In this document: piece after piece, positions 53,621 through 63,106 of the stretch
Position numbering within the stretch: position 1 is the stretch's first letter
Layout: each line of letters begins with the position of its first letter
Assembly (NCBI GenBank): GCA_944384205.1
Contig: CALWSL010000001.1
Coordinates: 124,001 to 188,000, forward strand
Length of the DNA: 64,000 bases
Reading direction: 5' to 3'
DNA from: an uncultured Acetatifactor sp.
GTDB taxonomy: Bacteria; Bacillota; Clostridia; Lachnospirales; Lachnospiraceae
Notes under the pieces: generated by a model
The model's database searches: none
Told to the model about the DNA's origin: nothing
Seen by the model: only the letters and a program-made list of their open reading frames with translations
Program-made: the position numbers and the translations under genes

Positions 53621-54532
53621 ATGAAAATACTTTATACTTTGCTTTTTCTGCTGTTTACCGTCTGCATTCTGACCCACTCCCAGCTCAGTCTGGCATATGC
53701 GCTGATGGGTCTGCAACTTTGGTTTGATAAAATGATTCCTGCGCTGCTTCCCTTTATGATTTTGTCTGGAATCATGATTCGTATGAATCTGACAAAAATA
53801 TTTTCCAAAGTAGTATATCCGCTTGTCCGTCCCTTATATCATGTGTCTGAAAATGTGTGCTATGCCATGATTATGGGGTTTTTGTGCGGTTTTCCGATGG
53901 GGGCGAAGACGGTTTCCGACCTCTTGAAGCGCGGAATGATTTCCTTGCGGGAGGCAGAATTTTTGCTGGCATTCTGTAACAATATCGGACCCGTCTATTT
54001 TTGCAGCTTTGTACTGCCGCTGCTTGGCAGAGAGCTTGTACTGCCCTATGTGTTTGGAATGTACGGACTTCCGCTGCTATATGGACTGGCACTGCGCTAT
54101 ACCCGGTACAGGGACATAAACGCTGAAGGAAATTTCCTTTCTGCACCGCCCCTTAAAACAAATTTGTTAAATGAAGTGGATGATGCCATCAATTCTTCCA
54201 TCCAAAGCATTTTAAGTCTGGGCGGCTATATGATACTGTTCAATTTGTTAAACCTGATTCCCCATATCCTGACGGGGAACCCCCCCCTCCTTCTGGCGCC
54301 GCTGTTTGAAATCACAGGCGGATTAAAGCTGTCGGAAGGGAGGTTCCCCCTTTATGCACTGCTTATGCTTCCCTTTGGAGGATTCTCCTGTATCGCCCAG
54401 ACCTTTAGCTGTATCAAAGGCACTGATTTGTCCCTGTCAGATTATGTGGTACATAAAATCTTGTTGACGCTCCTTACCATGCTCTATTATCTGGGATGGT
54501 TTCTGTTGTTTCCGGACTATTTTCTGCGCTGA
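53621..54532 (+). CDS. YlbJ-like sporulation membrane protein (nucleoside-recognition/gate domain)
   Basis: A 303-residue protein with about eight transmembrane segments. PALLPFMILSGIM and GFLCGFPMGAKTVSDLL, with a later FCNNIGPVYF, match the YlbJ family of Gate-domain proteins, which act in the mother cell in spore cortex formation. GAGGTGG precedes the ATG. A sigma-E-like promoter lies just upstream. It overlaps the amidase 3' end by 16 bp on the opposite strand. Confidence 0.85.
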   Translation: MKILYTLLFLLFTVCILTHSQLSLAYALMGLQLWFDKMIPALLPFMILSGIMIRMNLTKIFSKVVYPLVRPLYHVSENVCYAMIMGFLCGFPMGAKTVSDLLKRGMISLREAEFLLAFCNNIGPVYFCSFVLPLLGRELVLPYVFGMYGLPLLYGLALRYTRYRDINAEGNFLSAPPLKTNLLNEVDDAINSSIQSILSLGGYMILFNLLNLIPHILTGNPPLLLAPLFEITGGLKLSEGRFPLYALLMLPFGGFSCIAQTFSCIKGTDLSLSDYVVHKILLTLLTMLYYLGWFLLFPDYFLR

Positions 54533-55869
54533 CGCCGCCGTTTTTTGCGTCTGTAACAGGCAAACATACGGGAAACCAGAAGAAGGATAAACAAAACAAT
54601 TACAATCAGCAGACAAAGCTTGAGAAAGCTTAAAAAGCTGACTTCGCCATCCTCCGCCACCTCGTCGCTGACTGCCGGCATAAAGGTTGTGGTGCCGGGA
54701 AGCTTTTTTTCTTCTGTTTGCGCAAGCTCTTCTGTTGGCTGCGCCGACAAAGCTGTTTCATCGGAAACGGCATCCTCCTCTCCATACCGGAAAACATGCA
54801 GCAGTGTCAGCTTATTACTCTCCGTAAAGGCGTCAAACATATTATAGGCGCGAAAAATAATCTCCGGCTGCGTTCCCGACGGTATCTGTATCATGAGTTT
54901 AAAGTTATCCTTGTAGGTTCCGGTCAGGACATCGCTGTCCGGCCACATTTGCAGCGGACTGTAAGTGGTGCCTCCGTCATAGCTGTAATCATAATAAATT
55001 AACGGACTGTCGTAATCAGCAGCGGTGACTTCCAGTGTTACGGTTCCGGTATCTTCATCGGTTTCCGCAATATCAATGATACAGACGTCCGGCGGGGTTT
55101 CATCCTGCAGGCTCGCCTGTACCGTATGATTTGCCTCCGCTTCCGGAAGGCTGCTTTCCTCACTGTAATCTACTCCGAGAGCCGTGCTTTTTAACCCGAA
55201 ATATTTGGCAACGGAAAGGGCGTCCGCCTTTCCGAAGGCAATTAATTCTTCCTCGGTATCGCAAAAAGGATAATCACGCTCCTCATCCACATGACAATGT
55301 TCTATAATCACTGCCGGAATGGAAAGCGCTGCCGACTCCCTGATAATTCCGTAATAATCCGCATCCTTCTTGTCGTTCCATTTGGTTTTCACACCGCGCA
55401 GATACAGCCCCATATCGCGCATAGTCAGAAGCTGCTGGTAGCCGAACTGGTATCCATAGGCATTATAGGGCGGCATGGCAGAAATCCATACCTCTGAACC
55501 GAATAAATCATGCTTCACGGAGGCGTTATAATGGATGCTGAACAAAAAATCAGCGTTTACGCTTGCCGCATACGCTGCCCGTGCATCCAATTCCATATCT
55601 ACATCCTCTGTACGTGTCAGATACACCTCCACGTTATCATACAGGCATAATTCATCATACATTGCCTGTGCCGTAATCATTGTCATGGACTTTTCCAGAA
55701 AGCCGTTCTCAATCGTCCCCTTATTTTCTCCTCCGTGTCCCGGGTCAATCACGATAACCACCGTTTCATCGGTTTGCTGAACCCGGTTTGCCGCCTGTAA
55801 AGACAGGGAAGAACAGAGGAAAAGAACACTGAACAGAAAAAGTCCGAAAGAAGACCTTATTTTTATCAT
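54517..55869 (-). CDS. N-acetylmuramoyl-L-alanine amidase (Amidase_3) with C-terminal membrane anchor
   Basis: This zinc amidase cleaves the MurNAc-L-Ala bond of peptidoglycan. It has a signal peptide (to about residue 25 from ATG 55869), an Amidase_3 domain with zinc ligands in VIDPGHGG and FSIHYN and the catalytic Glu in IIEHCHVDEE, a region rich in Asp with a beta-sandwich look, and a C-terminal transmembrane helix followed by a very basic tail (KKRRRQRRK). The protein would be tethered at both ends, or retained through its C-terminus. The tail is unusual for the family. Confidence 0.9.
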   Translation of the reverse strand: MIKIRSSFGLFLFSVLFLCSSLSLQAANRVQQTDETVVIVIDPGHGGENKGTIENGFLEKSMTMITAQAMYDELCLYDNVEVYLTRTEDVDMELDARAAYAASVNADFLFSIHYNASVKHDLFGSEVWISAMPPYNAYGYQFGYQQLLTMRDMGLYLRGVKTKWNDKKDADYYGIIRESAALSIPAVIIEHCHVDEERDYPFCDTEEELIAFGKADALSVAKYFGLKSTALGVDYSEESSLPEAEANHTVQASLQDETPPDVCIIDIAETDEDTGTVTLEVTAADYDSPLIYYDYSYDGGTTYSPLQMWPDSDVLTGTYKDNFKLMIQIPSGTQPEIIFRAYNMFDAFTESNKLTLLHVFRYGEEDAVSDETALSAQPTEELAQTEEKKLPGTTTFMPAVSDEVAEDGEVSFLSFLKLCLLIVIVLFILLLVSRMFACYRRKKRRRQRRK

Positions 55870-55911
55870 ACTCACTTTCCTTAATATCTTTAAATTACAA
55901 ACTCCCAATGG

Positions 55912-55944
55912 TAAAAAAACCAGCTTTCACAGGAAAACTGGTTG
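55912..55944 (-). terminator. Terminator after the coiled-coil protein gene
   Basis: On the minus strand AACCAG pairs with CTGGTT around CTTTCACAGGAAAA with further A/T pairing, followed by seven Ts (plus-strand A run 55913-55919). Confidence 0.75.
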
Positions 55945-55958
55945 TCTGTCCGGAACTA

Positions 55959-56561
55959 TTACATAACATCAATGTCTCCGGTTTCCTCTGTATTTTCCAG
56001 AGCCGCATCTTCCATGTCCTCTTCGGAAGGATGCAGCTCACTGCGGTTTGCCTGAATGATATCTTTATATTGATTTAACGAGCCAATCAGGTTTTCATAA
56101 TGATTTGTTGCCGTCTGGGTGGAAGAAACAATGATATTTTCCAAATGGGCAAGCATATCATCCATATACTGCATTGCTGCGGTGCGGACATTGTTTGCCT
56201 CGATGGTCGCGTTGTCGAGAATATCCTGTGCCTGTCTGGTTGCCATCGTGACAACCTCGTTTGCCTGTGCATAAGCCTGCTGCATAATTTCATGTTCGTT
56301 AATCAGTTCATTGGTATGAACAGTTGCTTCGTTAATCAACGCCTCCGCCTTTGCGCGGGCATCGTTTAAGATTGCCTCCTTGTTGCTGATAATCTTCTGA
56401 TACCGTTTGATTTCATCAGGCGTTTTCATACGCAGTTCACGAATAAGCTCGTCAATTTCATCTTTATTCACAATGATTTCGGTGCTGGACATAAATTTAG
56501 GCTTACAACTCTCGATATATTCTTCTATTTCGTCAATTAACTGCTCTATTCTGCTGCTCAT
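55959..56561 (-). CDS. Coiled-coil protein, ATPase subunit-like
   Basis: A 200-residue, almost entirely helical protein. Heptad-like helices run from residue 1 to about 160 (EYIESCKPKFM, ELIRELRMKTPDEIKRY, AKAEALINEATVHTNELI), followed by an acidic tail (ESTEEDMEDAAL-like). Such proteins are often labelled ATPase or DivIVA-like because of weak similarity. A scaffold in division or envelope is plausible, but no function is shown. It is followed by its terminator. Confidence 0.75.
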   Translation of the reverse strand: MSSRIEQLIDEIEEYIESCKPKFMSSTEIIVNKDEIDELIRELRMKTPDEIKRYQKIISNKEAILNDARAKAEALINEATVHTNELINEHEIMQQAYAQANEVVTMATRQAQDILDNATIEANNVRTAAMQYMDDMLAHLENIIVSSTQTATNHYENLIGSLNQYKDIIQANRSELHPSEEDMEDAALENTEETGDIDVM

Positions 56562-56594
56562 AATACCTCATTTCCACGCCATGCTGCGCATTCG

Positions 56595-57083
56595 TTAAAG
56601 ATTTGAATTAAATTTTTCATTTATTTTTTTGGCAACAAAATCCGGTACGCACTGGCTGATATCACCGCCAAAGTATGCGATTTCTTTGACGCTGGAAGAG
56701 CTTAAGTAAGCGTATTCCAGACTTGTAGTCAAAAATATCGTATCCAGATTGCCGTTAGAAAGCTTTCTGTTGGTCTGGGCAATCTGAAGTTCATACTCAA
56801 AGTCTGTAATCGCACGTAAGCCTCTGACTGCGATATGCAAATCGTTTTCGGCGGCATAATCAATCAAAAGACCGCTAAAGCTGTCAACCTGTACATTAGG
56901 AAGCTCTTTTGTTGCCTCTTTTAGTATCTTAACACGTTCTTCAACAGAAAACAACGGTGTCTTTCCTTTATTATTTAAGACACTGACAATTAATACATCA
57001 AAAATTTCGGAAGCGCGTTTAATAATATCTAAATGACCGTAAGTAACCGGGTCAAAACTGCCGGGATATACCGCTCTTTTCAT
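56595..57083 (-). CDS. coaD: Phosphopantetheine adenylyltransferase
   Basis: CoaD adenylates 4'-phosphopantetheine in CoA synthesis. The nucleotidyltransferase motif is [14 protein letters not shown] and the C-terminal [13 protein letters not shown] is the ISSxxxK-type motif. [14 protein letters not shown] completes the family set. ATG 57083 with a close AAGG is preferred, giving 162 residues. It is directly downstream of rsmD, a conserved pair. Confidence 0.96.
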   Translation of the reverse strand: MKRAVYPGSFDPVTYGHLDIIKRASEIFDVLIVSVLNNKGKTPLFSVEERVKILKEATKELPNVQVDSFSGLLIDYAAENDLHIAVRGLRAITDFEYELQIAQTNRKLSNGNLDTIFLTTSLEYAYLSSSSVKEIAYFGGDISQCVPDFVAKKINEKFNSNL

Positions 57084-57106
57084 AACCTTACTCCATCTGC
57101 GCTGCA

Positions 57107-57661
57107 TTACTGCGCCTTTTTTCTGACGAACACATGCTTATTGGTTTTGTATTTTTTTTCTCTTTCCAGAGAAAAACCGAATTCTTCCAAATAGGAGAAA
57201 TCTGTCTGCAATGAAGCTTCTATAATAATCAGCGTATCCTCCGTCACATACTTCATGTTGGAAAGCTGTCCGAGAATCCGCTTTTCGTGCTCCTGCCCAT
57301 AGGGCGGATCCATAAAAATAATATCAACTTCGTTTTCATAAATACTATGCAGCGCCGAAGCGGCATCCTGTTTTAATACTATAGCACGCTCTGTAAATTT
57401 CGTAAACAACAGATTTTCCTCTATACAGGAAATCGCCTTCGGGGCGTTTTCAACAAAATAGGCTTTGGTGGCGCCACGGCTTATCGCCTCGATTCCAATA
57501 CTGCCGCTTCCGCTGAACAGATCAACAAAAATACTGCCGGGAATCTTTGTCTGCAGCATATTAAAAAGTGTCTCTTTGATACGATCCGTTGTGGGTCTGG
57601 TATCCGGACCGGCCGGTGTTTTCAGCGGCAGACTTCTCGCCGTTCCTGCAATCACTCTCAT
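57107..57661 (-). CDS. rsmD: 16S rRNA (guanine(966)-N2)-methyltransferase RsmD
   Basis: RsmD methylates G966 of 16S rRNA using S-adenosylmethionine. The start [46 protein letters not shown] (SAM binding) and DPPYGQ (catalytic) are all present. The length is 184 residues. It pairs with coaD, as in many bacteria. Confidence 0.95.
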   Translation of the reverse strand: MRVIAGTARSLPLKTPAGPDTRPTTDRIKETLFNMLQTKIPGSIFVDLFSGSGSIGIEAISRGATKAYFVENAPKAISCIEENLLFTKFTERAIVLKQDAASALHSIYENEVDIIFMDPPYGQEHEKRILGQLSNMKYVTEDTLIIIEASLQTDFSYLEEFGFSLEREKKYKTNKHVFVRKKAQ

Positions 57662-57672
57662 TCTTAAACTCC

Positions 57673-59910
57673 TTACGTTCTGACTTTCGTGCCCTTGCTG
57701 TCTCTCTTACCGGGTTTTAAGTTATTTAATACAAGATTTTTGCCCCTGTATTCGATGGTGGTTTCTACGGCATTTTTTGTATAATATACATTTTCTACGA
57801 GATCTTTCTCGCCAAGCTTCATGCCGCGGACGCCGACAGCGCCTTTCTTTTTCTCGGGAATCTCCTCAATGGGGAAGCGTAAGAAGTAGCCTTCTTTTGA
57901 TTGCAATACAATGTTTTTCTGCTCATGAATGGCGGACACGCTTACAACCTTATCCACCTCACCCAGCTTGGTGGCAGCCACGGTGCGCTTGGATACGTCA
58001 AACTCTCCGCCGTCCACAATTTTCATCATGGACTGCGCCGTTACAAAAATAACCTGACAGAGATTCAGCTCCGTCTGACTGGTGACATAGACCATTTCCT
58101 CTTTCTCCGAGCTGTAATTACTGATATTATCTATCGGAATGCCCTTGTCTCTGAATTTTCCAAAGGGAATATCCGCAACCTTGATGGTGTGAAGCTGCCC
58201 TGTATCGGTAAAAATACATACTTTTCCGGTATTCTTACAGGTAAAGACAAATTTGTTCTCCCCATCCGCAGCCTCCCTGTTGCGCTCATAGGTTGGCATA
58301 TCAATCGTCTTGGCATAGCCGAAGCGGTCCATCAAAAATACCACATCCATCTCTTCCGGTTCTTTTTCCTTATAGACTGCCTCCTGACCGTTCTCAATTA
58401 CGGTTCTGCGCTTCCTGCCATATTCTTTCTTAAAACCGTCCAGCTCATTCATAATGACCTGCGCCATGGAGTCCCTTCGCTCCAGAATATCCTCATAACG
58501 GAAAATATTTGCCATAGTCTCTTCATGCTCGTTGATTAACGCCTCCAGTTCCAAGCCAATCAATTTGTAGAGGCGCATTTCCAGAATAGCATTTGCCTGC
58601 TTCTCAGTAAAGGCGAGCTGGGCTGCCATAATTTTGGACTCTCTGGACTTGAACTTAATGCCGTCGACTTTTCCCTCCACCAGACAGGCCTTTGCCATAG
58701 CGCGGTCTCTGGATCCCCGCAGGATTTCAATTATCAAATCAATCACATTGCAGGCTTTGATTAAGCCCTCCTGAATTTCCTTACGTTCCAGTTCCTTCGC
58801 CAGCAGATTGGTATATTTCCGTCTTGCCACCTCAAACTGAAAATCAACATTTGCCTTGATAATCTGCTTCAAGCTCATGGTCTCCGGTCTGCCGTCCGCG
58901 ATGGCAAGCATGTTGACTCCGAAGGTATCCTCAAGACGGGTTTTTTTGTAAAGCATGTTTACAAAATTTTCCGGGTCCGCGTCCTTCTTAAGCTCGATGA
59001 CAATGCGGATGCCCTCCTTGGAGGACTGGTTGGAAATATCCACGATATCCTGGGTTTTCTTTGTCTCGGACAACGCTGCAACATCCATGAGAAATTTGGA
59101 GATATTGGCGCCAATCATGGTGTAGGGAATCTCGGTAATAACCACATTGGTCTTTCCCCCCTTCGCCTTTTCAAACTCCACTTTGCCGCGGATTTTGATT
59201 TTCCCTGCGCCTGTCTCATAGATATTCAGCAGTTCATCCTTGTTAATAACGATTCCGCCGGTGGGAAAATCGGGACCCTTGATATAGCGCATTAATTCCT
59301 TGACGGAAATATCTTCATTCTGCATATAAGCTTTTGTGGCGTCGATTACTTCCCCTAAATTGTGAGGGGGGATACTGGTCGCCATACCAACCGCAATACC
59401 CTCGGAGCCGTTTACCAGAAGATTGGGAATCTTAACCGGCAGTACGGAAGGTTCTTTTTCCGTCTCGTCGAAGTTGGGAACAAAATCCACCACATCCTTA
59501 TCCAAATCCGCAAGAAAAGCTTCCTGCGTAATTTTATGGAGCCTCGCCTCCGTATAACGCATGGCAGCGGCGCCGTCACCCTCGATATTGCCGAAGTTGC
59601 CGTGTCCGTCCACCAGCGGAAGTCCCTTCTTGAAATCCTGTGTCATAACAACCAGCGCTTCATAAATGGAACTGTCTCCGTGGGGATGATATTTACCCAT
59701 GGTATCACCCACAATACGGGCGCTCTTACGGTAGGGTCTGTCATAGCGGATTCCCAGCTCGTGCATATCATAGAGTGTTCTGCGCTGAACAGGCTTTAAG
59801 CCGTCCCTGACATCAGGGAGGGCTCTCGCCACAATTACGCTCATGGCATAATCAATAAAGGATTTCTGCATTTCCTCAGAATACTCTGTTTTTATAATTC
59901 TGTCTTCCAT
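57673..59910 (-). CDS. parC: Type II topoisomerase subunit A (topoisomerase IV-like, no GyrA box)
   Basis: The cleavage-religation subunit of a type II topoisomerase. The active-site Tyr is in [11 protein letters not shown] and the quinolone pocket reads [11 protein letters not shown], with Ser and Glu at the usual 83/87 positions. The C-terminal beta-pinwheel lacks a QRRGGKG-type GyrA box, which points to decatenation over negative supercoiling. ATG 59910 with GAGGG upstream gives 745 residues. It is paired with the B subunit, 82 bp upstream. Confidence 0.85.
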   Translation of the reverse strand: MEDRIIKTEYSEEMQKSFIDYAMSVIVARALPDVRDGLKPVQRRTLYDMHELGIRYDRPYRKSARIVGDTMGKYHPHGDSSIYEALVVMTQDFKKGLPLVDGHGNFGNIEGDGAAAMRYTEARLHKITQEAFLADLDKDVVDFVPNFDETEKEPSVLPVKIPNLLVNGSEGIAVGMATSIPPHNLGEVIDATKAYMQNEDISVKELMRYIKGPDFPTGGIVINKDELLNIYETGAGKIKIRGKVEFEKAKGGKTNVVITEIPYTMIGANISKFLMDVAALSETKKTQDIVDISNQSSKEGIRIVIELKKDADPENFVNMLYKKTRLEDTFGVNMLAIADGRPETMSLKQIIKANVDFQFEVARRKYTNLLAKELERKEIQEGLIKACNVIDLIIEILRGSRDRAMAKACLVEGKVDGIKFKSRESKIMAAQLAFTEKQANAILEMRLYKLIGLELEALINEHEETMANIFRYEDILERRDSMAQVIMNELDGFKKEYGRKRRTVIENGQEAVYKEKEPEEMDVVFLMDRFGYAKTIDMPTYERNREAADGENKFVFTCKNTGKVCIFTDTGQLHTIKVADIPFGKFRDKGIPIDNISNYSSEKEEMVYVTSQTELNLCQVIFVTAQSMMKIVDGGEFDVSKRTVAATKLGEVDKVVSVSAIHEQKNIVLQSKEGYFLRFPIEEIPEKKKGAVGVRGMKLGEKDLVENVYYTKNAVETTIEYRGKNLVLNNLKPGKRDSKGTKVRT

Positions 59911-59991
59911 TGTTTCCCTCGTTCTTATTTTCTCATTTCTTATCAGTGTCGGCTTTCCAGGCGCCGGCGGCAGAAACAAGGCATTGGTGCC

Positions 59992-61914
59992 TTAGATATC
60001 CAGCTCCGCGTCAGTGGCATGCTCATAAATAAATGCCTTGCGGGGCGGTACCTCCGTACCCATCAAAAGTTCCGTCATCTCGGAGGCCATACGGGCGTCC
60101 TCGATTTCTACCTGCTTAAGCAGACGTCTGTCCGGGTCAAGGGTAGTCTCCCAAAGCTGTCCGGCATCCATTTCGCCAAGACCTTTGTATCGCTGCAGGG
60201 TAAAGGGACCTTTATGACTTTTGCGGTATTTCTCCAGTGCTTTGTCGTCATAGAGATATTCCTCTTTTCCCTTGGCAGGCATAGCCTTGTACAAAGGAGG
60301 CATTGCAAGATAAACATGTCCCTCAAAAATCAGCTCCGGCATAAAGCGATAGAATAAGGTCAATAACAACGTGGAGATGTGGGAACCGTCCACATCCGCA
60401 TCTGTCATAATGATAATCTTGTCATAGCGCAGCTTGCTGATATCAAAATCATTGCCGTACCCTTCCGAGAATCCGCAGCCAAAGGCATTAATCATGGTCT
60501 TGATTTCTGCATTCGCCAAAACTTTATCAATGCTTGCCTTTTCTACATTGAGAATTTTACCGCGGATGGGAAGAATCGCCTGAAACATTCTGTTTCGGGC
60601 GGTTTTGGCGCTTCCTCCCGCAGAATCGCCCTCCACAATAAAGATTTCACATTTGGAAGGATCCTTGGATTCACAGTTTGCAAGCTTGCCGTTGGAATCA
60701 AAGGAAAACTTCTGCTTTGTCAACATGTTCGTTTTTGCTTTTTCTTCCGTTTTCCTGATTTTTGCAGCTTTTTCCGCACAGCCGATAATATTCTTTAAGG
60801 TTTCCAGATTACGGTCAAAGAAATGCACGATTTCCTCTCCGGTGACTTTACTGACCACTTTTGCAGCATCCTGATTATCTAATTTCGTCTTGGTCTGTCC
60901 TTCAAATCTGGGGTCGGGATGCTTGATGGAAACAACCGCCGTCATGCCGTTTCGCACGTCTGCTCCGGTGAAATTTGCATCCTTCTCCTTCAGAATGTTC
61001 AGCTCTCTGGCGTAAGTGTTAATCACATTGGTGAACATGGTCTTAAAGCCGGTCAGGTGAGTTCCGCCTTCGGAGTTGTAAATATTATTGCAGAATCCCA
61101 GCACATTCTCGTGGAATTCGTTCACATACTGGAAGGCGACCTCAACGGAGATGCCGTCGCTTTCTCCAGAGAAAAAAATTACATCGTGTATGGTTTCCTT
61201 AGATTTGTTCATATCCTTGATAAAGCCGATGATGCCCTCCGGCTCATGGAAGGTGATGCGTTCCGACTCCTCTTTGCGCTTGTCCTCAAAAACAATCGTA
61301 AGATTAGGGTTTAAGTAAGCGGTTTCATGCAGACGGCTTTTTACCTCATCCTCTTTAAATCTGGTCTTATCAAAAATCGTATCATCCGGCAGAAAATTAA
61401 TGGTAGTACCGGTTTCCTTCGTCTTTCCGACAACCGGAAGCAGTCCGTCAACCAGTTCAATTACCGGATTGCCGCGCTCATATCTGTCCTCATAAATATA
61501 CCCGCCGTTTTTGACCCGAACGGTCAATCTGGTGGAAAGGGCATTGACGACGGAGGAACCCACACCGTGCAGACCGCCGCTTGTCTTGTATGCGGAATTA
61601 TCAAATTTACCGCCGGCATGTAAGGTGGTAAATACCAATCGCTCGGCGCTGACTCCCTTCTCGTGCATTCCCACAGGAATGCCGCGTCCGTTATCCGCTA
61701 CCGTTGCAGAGCCGTCCGCCTCCAAAGTCACGGTAATCGTATCGCAGTATCCCGCCAGATGCTCGTCCACAGAGTTATCTACAATTTCGTATATTAAATG
61801 ATTCAGTCCCTTTGTGGATACACTGCCGATATACATTCCGGGACGTTTTCTGACTGCCTCCAGACCCTCTAAAACGGTGATGCTGGAAGCGTCATAATTA
61901 TTTGTTTTTGCCAT
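59992..61914 (-). CDS. parE: Type II topoisomerase subunit B (ParE/GyrB type)
   Basis: The ATPase subunit of the pair. GHKL motifs are DNSVDEH, DNGRGIPV and GGLHGVGSSVVNAL. QTKTKL and the TOPRIM motifs EGDSAGG and DADVDGSH follow. It is 640 residues, consistent with either ParE or a short GyrB. Its partner lacks the GyrA box, so ParE is preferred. A second, true gyrase is expected elsewhere in the chromosome, outside this window. Confidence 0.85.
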   Translation of the reverse strand: MAKTNNYDASSITVLEGLEAVRKRPGMYIGSVSTKGLNHLIYEIVDNSVDEHLAGYCDTITVTLEADGSATVADNGRGIPVGMHEKGVSAERLVFTTLHAGGKFDNSAYKTSGGLHGVGSSVVNALSTRLTVRVKNGGYIYEDRYERGNPVIELVDGLLPVVGKTKETGTTINFLPDDTIFDKTRFKEDEVKSRLHETAYLNPNLTIVFEDKRKEESERITFHEPEGIIGFIKDMNKSKETIHDVIFFSGESDGISVEVAFQYVNEFHENVLGFCNNIYNSEGGTHLTGFKTMFTNVINTYARELNILKEKDANFTGADVRNGMTAVVSIKHPDPRFEGQTKTKLDNQDAAKVVSKVTGEEIVHFFDRNLETLKNIIGCAEKAAKIRKTEEKAKTNMLTKQKFSFDSNGKLANCESKDPSKCEIFIVEGDSAGGSAKTARNRMFQAILPIRGKILNVEKASIDKVLANAEIKTMINAFGCGFSEGYGNDFDISKLRYDKIIIMTDADVDGSHISTLLLTLFYRFMPELIFEGHVYLAMPPLYKAMPAKGKEEYLYDDKALEKYRKSHKGPFTLQRYKGLGEMDAGQLWETTLDPDRRLLKQVEIEDARMASEMTELLMGTEVPPRKAFIYEHATDAELDI

Positions 61915-61973
61915 TCACGCCTAACTCCTCTATCATAAATATATAAGTTTGCAAAAAAAATTTATTCTGAATC

Positions 61974-62001
61974 AGTATACCATAAATTTTGTGGTTGTAA
62001 A
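61974..62001 (-). promoter_or_regulatory. Promoter of the topoisomerase operon
   Basis: On the minus strand TTTACA (61996-62001), a 16-bp spacer and TATACT (61974-61979), about 60 bp before the start codon. Confidence 0.55.
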
Positions 62002-62107
62002 AGGAAAAACTACCATATCTATGAAAAAGCTATGGGAATAACGGATGTCTTTAACGGGAAAATAGTTGATGAAGAAGGAACAAACAAAGGCGAGAGCAAC
62101 AAAGCTG

Positions 62108-62149
62108 CCGCTATTCATCGGTACCGTTATGGATATCGACGAATAGCGG
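62108..62149 (-). terminator. Hairpin after degV, probable terminator
   Basis: A 13-bp stem CCGCTATTC-TCG pairs arms 62108-62120 and 62137-62149 with one G-U pair. It lies 8 bp past the degV stop but has only a short T-rich tail, so termination may be incomplete. No gene is seen in the rest of 61915-62156. Confidence 0.5.
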
Positions 62150-62156
62150 AATATAA

Positions 62157-63026
62157 TCATACATTGATTTTTTTACAGCATGCAAATGCCAGCGACCCCG
62201 GTCCGATATGGCAGGCAACACTTAACGAAAGCGGGTCTATATGAATGTCAAATCCCGGGAATAATGCTGCTATCTCTTCCTGATAAGCAAGAGCGGCATC
62301 TCTGTTATAGGTGTATGCAATCTGCAGCCAGATATGCTTGTCCTCAGTGATTCCGCCAAAACGGGTCTCAATATCGTTCTTGATGGCATTAATCATAATG
62401 CTTTTTCCCTGCGCGGTGGTTCTCGCCTTTGCAAAGGCATCCAGCTTTTCGCCCTGAATCGTAAGCACCGGCTTTAATTTCAGCATGGTTCCGATTGCTG
62501 CCGCTGCAGGGGTAATTCTGCCGCCCTTTTTCAGATAATACAGGGTATCCAGCATGATGTAAATACTGCTGTTAAATTTATCCGCCTCCAGAAAATCCTT
62601 GATTTCTGCGGCGTTCATCCCCTTTTCAACAAGGAGCTTTGCATCCAGCACGGACTGGCGCTGGGTAACAGAGATACGCTGATTGTTGACAACCTGTACC
62701 TTTCCGTCATATTCCTCTGCAAGCATCATTGCACTTTGGCAGGAACCGGATAATCCGCTGCTCATGGGGATATGGACAATTTCATCATAGCTTTTCAGCA
62801 GGTCGTCCCACAGCTTCATAACGCTCTCGGGAGAGGGCTGACTGGTAGAAATGGCTGCTCCGTCCTTTAACAAATCATAAAACTGTTCCTGGGTCAGATT
62901 GATATCCTCGAAGTAGGTTGTATCATTAATCATAAACGGCATGGGAAGAACATGGATGCCCATTTCTTTTGCCTGTGCCTGTGTAATTCCGCTGTTACTG
63001 TCTGTTACAATTGCAATGTTTGACAT
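62157..63026 (-). CDS. DegV family fatty-acid-binding protein
   Basis: DegV proteins bind a fatty acid and can serve as the FakB subunit of fatty acid kinase. The 289-residue protein has the typical start IVTDSNSGIT, then PMSSGLSGSCQSA (the fatty-acid carboxylate loop) and LKKGGRITP. FakA is not in this window. A consensus promoter lies upstream, overlapping the 3' end of recG. Confidence 0.9.
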   Translation of the reverse strand: MSNIAIVTDSNSGITQAQAKEMGIHVLPMPFMINDTTYFEDINLTQEQFYDLLKDGAAISTSQPSPESVMKLWDDLLKSYDEIVHIPMSSGLSGSCQSAMMLAEEYDGKVQVVNNQRISVTQRQSVLDAKLLVEKGMNAAEIKDFLEADKFNSSIYIMLDTLYYLKKGGRITPAAAAIGTMLKLKPVLTIQGEKLDAFAKARTTAQGKSIMINAIKNDIETRFGGITEDKHIWLQIAYTYNRDAALAYQEEIAALFPGFDIHIDPLSLSVACHIGPGSLAFACCKKINV

Positions 63027-63077
63027 GATTTTTTATCCCTTTCATTTTTTCGATAATGATTGGCTCTAAACAGTTCC

Positions 63078-63106
63078 ATTGTACTGTCAAATAGAACGAA
63101 AGTCAA
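63078..63106 (-). promoter_or_regulatory. degV promoter
   Basis: On the minus strand TTGACT (63101-63106), 17 bp, TACAAT (63078-63083). It overlaps the last codons of recG. Confidence 0.7.
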
